Source of the DNA: an uncultured Ruminococcus sp.
Lineage (GTDB): Bacteria > Bacillota > Clostridia > Oscillospirales > Acutalibacteraceae
Assembly: GCA_902773065.1 (NCBI GenBank)
Contig: CACYDD010000031.1
Span: forward strand, 1 to 10,816
Length of the DNA: 10,816 bases
Direction of reading: 5' to 3'
This document shows positions 6,772 to 10,816 of the stretch, in pieces; positions within the stretch are counted from its first letter, which is position 1; every line of letters starts with the position of its first letter. Under the pieces are notes generated by a model, which saw nothing but the letters and a program-made list of their open reading frames with translations, was not told the DNA's origin and searched no databases. The position numbers and the translations under genes are program-made.

Positions 6772-6800
6772 ATTCTACAATATTTTACATAAATTGTCAA
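6772..6800 (-). promoter_or_regulatory. Strong sigma-A type promoter, minus strand (module A sense transcript)
   Basis: On the minus strand, TTGACA (6800-6795), a 17-bp spacer, then TAGAAT (6777-6772). Predicted start is about 6765. The transcript would run about 295 nt toward 6471 and cover the Lys-rich small frame. Its leader carries a 6-bp hairpin at 6719-6733 (GCAGCG/CGCTGC) followed some 15 nt later by a T7 run, so early termination near 6698 is also possible. Confidence 0.7.
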
Positions 6801-6898
6801 TTAAAAATAAAACATAATATGCAATTTTCATTTAAACAGCTGTTTTTGCTACAGAATAAGTTAACGTCATTATCCGCCTTGAGAAATTAAAAAAAACC

Positions 6899-6927
6899 TT
6901 GACTTTTTGAGGTCAGTAAATTATAAT
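6899..6927 (+). promoter_or_regulatory. Sigma-A type promoter of the ribbon-helix-helix gene
   Basis: TTGACT at 6899-6904, 17-bp spacer, TATAAT at 6922-6927. Predicted start is about 6934, leaving a leader of about 27 nt to the ATG at 6961. It has the same -35, spacer length and -10 as the promoter at 6443-6471. It also rules out the upstream in-frame TTG at 6907 as the start. Confidence 0.8.
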
Positions 6928-6960
6928 ATATTTATCGGAACTCAAAAAAGAGGTGAGAAA

Positions 6961-7134
6961 ATGAGTCCCCGTACAGGCAGACCAAAAGCAGAAAATCCGA
7001 AAGATATTGATGTCAAGGTACGATTTGATAGAGAATTAAATGATAAGCTCTTGAAATATTGTGAAGAAAATAATATAACAAGGGCAGAAGCAATCAGACA
7101 AGGTGTACATCTGCTTTTGGAAAAAAAGAAATAA
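6961..7134 (+). CDS. Small ribbon-helix-helix (CopG/Arc-like) DNA-binding protein
   Basis: 57 residues: a short basic N-terminus (GRPKAENPKD), a beta-strand segment DIDVKVRFDREL, helix NDKLLKYCEENN, a turn with ITRAEAIR, and helix EAIRQGVHLLLEKKK. This is the classic one-domain ribbon-helix-helix layout; such proteins bind DNA as dimers and usually repress their own promoter, as CopG and many antitoxins do. ATG 6961 is preceded by AGAGGTG at good spacing, and the promoter at 6899-6927 starts transcription just upstream. Its last codons and stop double as the T-tract of a terminator for an antisense RNA on the other strand. It may be co-transcribed with the 84-residue gene at 7266. Regulatory target unknown; no toxin is recognisable beside it. 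Confidence 0.85.
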   Translation: MSPRTGRPKAENPKDIDVKVRFDRELNDKLLKYCEENNITRAEAIRQGVHLLLEKKK

Positions 7135-7171
7135 CAGACAAGCAGCCCCTACCACAGTTCGCTTGTCTGTT
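7121..7171 (-). terminator. Intrinsic terminator of the module B antisense RNA
   Basis: AACAGACAAGC (7133-7143) pairs perfectly with GCTTGTCTGTT (7161-7171) across a 17-nt loop. On the minus strand it is followed by ATTTCTTTTTTT (7132-7121). The + strand has no T-run after the stem, so the terminator acts on minus-strand transcription. It overlaps the ribbon-helix-helix stop codon. Confidence 0.9.
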
Positions 7172-7199
7172 ATCTAACCGACAGAAGTTTCCCTCTGTG
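7121..7199 (-). ncRNA. Predicted short antisense RNA, module B (about 79 nt)
   Basis: Bounded by the minus-strand promoter at 7206-7235 and the minus-strand terminator at 7121-7171. The predicted RNA has a short 5' hairpin (ACAGA/TCTGT arms around 7180-7198), a single-stranded link, and an 11-bp terminator hairpin. It is complementary to the last codons of the ribbon-helix-helix gene and its 3' region. The position just downstream of a copG-like gene recalls RNAII of pMV158-type plasmids, a comparison from established knowledge of layout only. Confidence 0.65.
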
Positions 7200-7233
7200 A
7201 AATCAATTATATCACAGCAAGGAACTTTCTGTC
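7180..7233. repeat. Nested inverted repeat over the module B antisense promoter
   Basis: Outer arms GACAGAAGTTTCC (7180-7192) and GGAACTTTCTGTC (7221-7233) are nearly complementary. Inner arms CTGTGA (7195-7200) and TCACAG (7212-7217) are perfect. The structure encloses the -10 element. It could be an operator for the ribbon-helix-helix protein, or an RNA hairpin ending the + strand mRNA; no T-run supports the latter. Confidence 0.6.
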
Positions 7234-7235
7234 AA
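7206..7235 (-). promoter_or_regulatory. Strong extended -10 promoter for the module B antisense RNA
   Basis: On the minus strand, TTGACA (7235-7230), an 18-bp spacer ending in TGA, then TATAAT (7211-7206). Both hexamers are perfect consensus, with an extended -10 TGn. Predicted start is about 7199. Confidence 0.85.
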
Positions 7236-7265
7236 ATTAAAATTTGATGAAAGGTTCTGATGTAA

Positions 7266-7520
7266 ATGGAGCAAAAAGAAATTGTAGATAAGTTATGGAA
7301 AAATGTGGATGATATCTCCAACAATACTTGCTACATTAAGGGAATCGCAGATATTTATAATGTGTTTTCGTATTGTGAGGCAAACAGGATATCCGATATT
7401 CCCTATACAAAAGATATGTTTTTTACACTGTATTATTTTCAGCAAATGGCAGCAAACCGTATTCGTGATGATGCAAGAAAAATGTGCAGTCTTTGCAATG
7501 CACTGACAGATAACGAATAA
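7266..7520 (+). CDS. Small protein of unknown function (84 residues)
   Basis: I do not recognise this protein. It is hydrophilic and probably mostly helical, starting MEQKEIVDKLWKNVDDISNN. A more hydrophobic middle (DMFFTLYYFQQMAANRI) is too short and polar for a clear membrane helix, and there are four cysteines, two in the CSLC segment near the end. The start ATG has AAAGG 11 nt upstream, rather far. The frame is AT-rich, like the ribbon-helix-helix gene and unlike the flanking housekeeping genes. It follows that gene by 131 bp with no good promoter between, so it may share its transcript. A hairpin with 8-bp arms follows the stop, as expected for a real transcription unit. It could be the effector or partner of the upstream module, or an unrelated accessory gene. 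Confidence 0.6.
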   Translation: MEQKEIVDKLWKNVDDISNNTCYIKGIADIYNVFSYCEANRISDIPYTKDMFFTLYYFQQMAANRIRDDARKMCSLCNALTDNE

Positions 7521-7531
7521 TATCAATTCAG

Positions 7532-7569
7532 GGGCAGTCCGACATGATCGTTGTGACTGCCCTCCTGTT
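7532..7569 (+). terminator. Probable terminator after the 84-residue gene
   Basis: GGGCAGTC (7532-7539) and GACTGCCC (7555-7562) form an 8-bp stem around a 15-nt loop, followed by TCCTGTTT. The T-run is poor, so this is moderate. It begins 12 nt after the stop codon. Confidence 0.55.
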
Positions 7570-7666
7570 TAATGCATAATGCATAATTCATAATGCATAA
7601 TGAGTGGCATGGGGAGATTTGTTCTACCTTATAAGTTCTCCGTAAAGGAAGCTTCGTCATGCTCCC
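7569..7666 (-). repeat. Interspersed repeat, copy 3 (degenerate, inverted)
   Basis: Read on the minus strand it shows the same order as copies 1 and 2: GGGAGCATGA, GAAGC, GGTAGAACAAA, CCATGCCA, then the ATGCATT tandem block. It is more diverged in the middle than copies 1 and 2 are from each other. Confidence 0.6.
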
Positions 7667-7816
7667 TCGCCCCATCGAATTGCCAGCGGAGGCTCTCCGC
7701 CACGCAACAGCACCGCCCATTTCATTGAAATGAGCGGTGCTGTTTTCATCTGTTCTCTTTAGCGAAAAAACTTCCCCCACACATTCATTATGCATTATGC
7801 ATTATGAATTATGCAT
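7579..7816. repeat. Block bounded by 24-bp perfect inverted repeats
   Basis: The 24 bases at 7579-7602 are the exact reverse complement of 7793-7816. Between them lie 190 bp holding most of repeat copy 3, a small hairpin at 7684-7701 and a strong hairpin at 7706-7744. No transposase or credible gene lies inside. The right arm touches the spoIVA stop codon at 7819-7821. It could be a small non-autonomous element, or two unrelated copies of the same tandem repeat. Confidence 0.7.
7706..7744 (+). terminator. Strong hairpin between the accessory island and spoIVA
   Basis: AACAGCACCGC (7706-7716) pairs perfectly with GCGGTGCTGTT (7734-7744). The stem continues, after one mismatch, with a 5-bp inner stem (7718-7722/7728-7732). 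On the + strand it is followed by TTCATCTGTTCTCTTT, a weak T-rich tail; the minus strand lacks one. It probably stops + strand transcription before it enters spoIVA, and might also serve the convergent spoIVA transcript. Confidence 0.6.
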
Positions 7817-7818
7817 TA

Positions 7819-9297
7819 TTAAAGTATGATGCAGATGAGGCCGTTGCAGCCGTCGTTGATGATGCGCTCAATGGTTTCACGGACTTTGTTGCGGGCATCG
7901 GACGGCATACGGTAAAGCTTGTTGTGAAGTCCCTCGTTGACAAGCTCGTGGAGGGATTTGCCGAAAATGTTGGATTCCCAGATTTTGGAGGGGTCTTCCT
8001 CGAATTCTTTCATGAGGTAGGCAACCAGCTCTTCGGACTGCTGTTCTGAGCCGACAATCGGCGTGATCTCGGTTTTGATGGTGGTTTTCATCATGTGGAC
8101 GGAAGGTGCATTGGCTCTGAGACGGATACCGTATCTGCCGCCCTGTTTGATGATTTCGGGTTCTTCCAGTGTCAGCTCGTCCATGGACGGCATGACAATA
8201 CCGTAGCCTGTTTCGTTGACATCGTTATATGCTTCTCTTACCTTTTCAAATTCACGCTTCAGTCTTGACAGCTCCATCATCGCATCAAGCAATGCGCCCT
8301 CGTCTTTGATCTCCAGCCCTGTTTTTTCGCCCAGAACTCTGTAAAACAGCGACGGGTCAAGGTCTACTCGTACTCTCGCTTTGCCCGAACCAAGGTCAAC
8401 GGCACTTGTTTCGGCAAGGGTCACATATTCGCATTTTTTAATGTCAGCGGAAATATCCGCCACTTCACGTATTTTCCTTGCTGTCTGTGCCGCTGTCCTG
8501 ACACAGCTGAAAACAGCACTTCTGAGCCAGTGTTCCTGCTCCAGTGAGGAGATCCATTTCGGCATATCGACTTTGATCTCTTTCACAGGAAACTCAAACA
8601 GAATTCTTGCCAGTATGCGCTTGATTTCGTTTTCGTCAAGATCCATACAGCTTACAGGCTCAACATGAACACCGTATTTTTCACTCAGGCTCTTTGCCAG
8701 TGTTCTTGTCTCATCAGATAAAGGATTCGTGCTGTTCAGAAGAACGATAAACGGCTTGTTGATGTCTTTCAGCTCGTTAATGACTCTTTCTTCTGCTTCT
8801 TCATATTCGCTTCTTTCAATATCGCTGATACTGCCGTCTGTGGTTACAACAAGACCGATCGTTGAATGATCTGTAATAACTTTTTTCGTGCCGATCTCTG
8901 CCGCCATGTTAAACGGTATCGCATCGTCAAACCACGGTGTTTTGACCATTCTCGGTGCTTCATCCTCGATATATCCTAAGGCACTCGGCACAATATAGCC
9001 GACGCAGTCGATCATCCGCACCCGAAAGCTTGAAACACCGTCAAGCTTCACTTCTACTGCGTCCTCAGGGATAAATTTCGGCTCTGTTGTCATAATTGTC
9101 CTGCCTGCGGAGGACTGCGGCAGTTCATCGGTTGCTCTTTCACGCCTGCTTTCGTTTTCAATATTCGGAATAACAAGCGTATCCATAAAACGCTTGATAA
9201 AGGTGGATTTACCTGTTCGCACAGGGCCGACAATTCCGAGATAGATATCTCCTCCTGTGCGCTTTGCGATATCTTGGTAAATATTTCTTTCTTCCAT
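7819..9297 (-). CDS. spoIVA: Stage IV sporulation protein A, spore coat morphogenetic ATPase
   Basis: Hydrolyses ATP and polymerises on the outer forespore membrane as the base of the spore coat. The 492 residues equal the length of the Bacillus subtilis protein. The Walker A GPVRTGKST is at 24-32 with Lys30, the Walker B-like RMIDCVG has Asp97, and the sensor threonines Thr70 and Thr71 (TIMTTEP) match the positions known in B. subtilis. The C-terminus NGLICIIL is the family's hydrophobic membrane-anchoring end. The ATG is preceded by GGGGAGGG at good spacing. It starts 15 bp after the stop of the sipL-like gene, so the two are co-transcribed; expression in the mother cell under SigE is expected from the family, and the promoter would lie off the window. 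The stop codon abuts a tandem repeat. Confidence 0.97.
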   Translation of the reverse strand: MEERNIYQDIAKRTGGDIYLGIVGPVRTGKSTFIKRFMDTLVIPNIENESRRERATDELPQSSAGRTIMTTEPKFIPEDAVEVKLDGVSSFRVRMIDCVGYIVPSALGYIEDEAPRMVKTPWFDDAIPFNMAAEIGTKKVITDHSTIGLVVTTDGSISDIERSEYEEAEERVINELKDINKPFIVLLNSTNPLSDETRTLAKSLSEKYGVHVEPVSCMDLDENEIKRILARILFEFPVKEIKVDMPKWISSLEQEHWLRSAVFSCVRTAAQTARKIREVADISADIKKCEYVTLAETSAVDLGSGKARVRVDLDPSLFYRVLGEKTGLEIKDEGALLDAMMELSRLKREFEKVREAYNDVNETGYGIVMPSMDELTLEEPEIIKQGGRYGIRLRANAPSVHMMKTTIKTEITPIVGSEQQSEELVAYLMKEFEEDPSKIWESNIFGKSLHELVNEGLHNKLYRMPSDARNKVRETIERIINDGCNGLICIIL

Positions 9298-9312
9298 AAT
9301 GCCGCCCTCCCC

Positions 9313-10816
9313 TTACATCGGTATCAGTATCATTGAACGCGCCTGTATCACATCATCCGTCATTTCATTTTCCAGCTTTATCGCCTCAACCGAAGTACAG
9401 TAAAGCTGTGCGATATTCCACAGGCTTTCGCCCGCGTCTGCATAGTAAAGGGTAATAGCGGCGGCTTTGTCCTTTTCTCTTTTTCTGTCGTCAAAGGATC
9501 TTACCGCGGTTACGCATTTGCAGTTGGATTTTTCATAAACACAGATCCTTGCCGCAAGGTCTGCTCTGATCTCAGCGGAATTATCCCCTGTGATCCTGAA
9601 ACTGATATTTGTCACCGTAATATCGGAAACCGCACTCAGCCTGCCGCTGTTTTCTCCGATATCGGGGGTCAGGGCAAAATCCATTGCCTTTTCCGAACAG
9701 AACGGGATTCCGTCACTGTCAAGCGCAAGCATACAGCAGTTGATCTTTCCCTTGACGGTCAGCTTATTGTTTTCGCTCGATACAATGGAGTTAATACTGT
9801 CGCACCAGATATCGATCACTTTCGTGATACCGTTGTCACCTGTTCTGATCTCGTCTTTCAGGGCGGCGGTCATATTAAAGTTGCCAACCAGTCTGCTGAC
9901 AGGGACAGATCCATAGGTCAGGTCAAGCTCGTATGCGGTGGAATAGGCATCATCAATGACATCGACACTGTCCTCTGCATAGGCAAATACTACCGCACAC
10001 AAACGTGCATCAAGGGTAATGAGCGTACTGCTTTCGTCATATTCCGATTTCAGCGACACGTCATAACTCATCACATCAACGGAGATATCATTTACCGTGC
10101 TGTCGTTGATTCCCTGAACATCCACGATCTGACTGAGCGGTATGTTAAAACTCATGATATCCTGTGCGCCGCTTTCAAGGTCTGTCACATACAGCACCTT
10201 CAGCACTGCTTCGCCTTTCAGCATCAGTTTATCATCAATGGCACGGCAGTCGGCAAGCTGTAAATTCAGTTCTGTACGCAGAATACTTTCGGGAGTGCCC
10301 TTGCCCTGACCGATATCAAGCACTTCACTCAGCGAAAACTGTTGCTGCCCGAATCCCATCAGTCGGCTGATATTTTCGGTATGCTTTCGCTGCTGAATAT
10401 CCTCGCCTTCAATATCCGTGCAATATTCCTGTTCTCCTCTTGTATGAACACAAGCCATGACCGAAAATGCGCCGTGGATATCCAGCCGTCTGGGGCTGAC
10501 AGCACGGCAGTTGAGATATTCTGTCCTGAGCCTGACGGATGATACCATATCGGGGGCAGGATTTTTCAGCGTAAAAGAGCAGGAAAACGGACTGCTGTGT
10601 TCGCAAAGCCTGACCGCTTGCTTTTTGCTGTCAAGATAATACAGTCTGATTACCGCAACACCGTCAACGTCAAGTCTGTCGCCTGTAATACTTTTTGAGG
10701 TTATGGAAGGACACATTCTGCATTTGAGTATCCTTTCAATATCGGGGCAGTAATCGGGCAGACTGAAATCGAGATCCAGCGGCTGTTCGGAAACAGCATC
10801 CAGAACCGTTTCGCAT
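9313..10816 (-). CDS. sipL: SipL-like spore coat protein: DUF3794 domains plus C-terminal LysM (5' end off window)
   Basis: Partial: the frame runs off the right edge, and the first ATG in the window (10714-10716) is internal. Upstream of it the frame continues with a segment including DFSLPDYCPDIERILKC, a hallmark of the DUF3794 (SipL/SPOCS) N-terminal region. At least 501 residues are in the window. The middle is beta-rich with repeated domain-like segments (VLKVLYVTD...FNIPLSQIVD; later ITVTNISFRITGDNSAEIRADLA cut short here as a motif guide). The C-terminal about 45 residues form a LysM domain (YYADAGESLWNIAQLY...SMILIPM). In C. difficile, SipL binds SpoIVA through its LysM domain to attach the coat. 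Here the gene sits directly upstream of spoIVA, which supports the call. An alternative name would be a generic DUF3794/LysM coat protein. Confidence 0.88.
   Translation of the reverse strand, partial: CETVLDAVSEQPLDLDFSLPDYCPDIERILKCRMCPSITSKSITGDRLDVDGVAVIRLYYLDSKKQAVRLCEHSSPFSCSFTLKNPAPDMVSSVRLRTEYLNCRAVSPRRLDIHGAFSVMACVHTRGEQEYCTDIEGEDIQQRKHTENISRLMGFGQQQFSLSEVLDIGQGKGTPESILRTELNLQLADCRAIDDKLMLKGEAVLKVLYVTDLESGAQDIMSFNIPLSQIVDVQGINDSTVNDISVDVMSYDVSLKSEYDESSTLITLDARLCAVVFAYAEDSVDVIDDAYSTAYELDLTYGSVPVSRLVGNFNMTAALKDEIRTGDNGITKVIDIWCDSINSIVSSENNKLTVKGKINCCMLALDSDGIPFCSEKAMDFALTPDIGENSGRLSAVSDITVTNISFRITGDNSAEIRADLAARICVYEKSNCKCVTAVRSFDDRKREKDKAAAITLYYADAGESLWNIAQLYCTSVEAIKLENEMTDDVIQARSMILIPM

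Noticed and set aside
6907..6960. TTG at 6907 as the start of the ribbon-helix-helix gene
   Set aside because: It lies inside the promoter between the -35 and -10; ATG 6961 has a good ribosome binding site.
7523..7795. Minus-strand 90-residue frame in the spoIVA downstream region
   Set aside because: It runs through ATGCATT repeats and hairpins, has no ribosome binding site, and its ends are repeat-encoded; it looks like chance.
7804..8049. Plus-strand 81-residue frame opposite the end of spoIVA
   Set aside because: It is a shadow of the spoIVA reading frame, starting in a repeat.

Overview
The window looks like the chromosome of an endospore-forming, moderate-GC Firmicute, most like Ruminococcus/Oscillospiraceae. 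I infer this from protein style, gene order and the type of intergenic repeat; no search was run. SpoIVA and a SipL-like coat protein show that the lineage sporulates.

Left part (about 1-6446, + strand): a conserved Firmicute housekeeping cluster. It runs rlmN, prpC (PP2C phosphatase), prkC (PASTA Ser/Thr kinase), rsgA (ribosome assembly GTPase), then thiN (thiamine pyrophosphokinase). rlmN and prpC overlap by 4 bp, and the prpC-prkC and prkC-rsgA gaps are about 22 bp, so these four are probably one operon. rpe, which lies between rsgA and thiN in Bacillus subtilis, is absent; its place holds about 280 bp of repeats. The leader before rlmN is also built of repeats, and a short tandem repeat has extended the 3' end of thiN.

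Middle part (about 6440-7820): an accessory, AT-richer island. It holds two sense/antisense RNA modules whose mRNAs diverge from about 6780-6930. In module A a minus-strand transcript from a promoter at 6772-6800 is opposed by a short plus-strand RNA of about 88 nt. In module B a ribbon-helix-helix (CopG-like) gene is opposed by a short minus-strand RNA of about 79 nt. In both, the sense reading frame ends Lys-Lys-Lys-stop, and the same bases, read on the other strand, form the T-tract of the antisense RNA terminator. This resembles type I toxin-antitoxin loci and CopG/countertranscribed-RNA plasmid copy control, and is the most interesting thing here. An unrecognised 84-residue gene follows module B, then a repeat block bounded by 24-bp inverted repeats.

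Right part (7819-10816, - strand): a morphogenetic sporulation operon, sipL-like (DUF3794 plus LysM, N-terminus off the window) followed 15 bp later by spoIVA. The two products are known partners in attaching the spore coat in Clostridioides difficile, so adjacency fits a joint role at the forespore surface.
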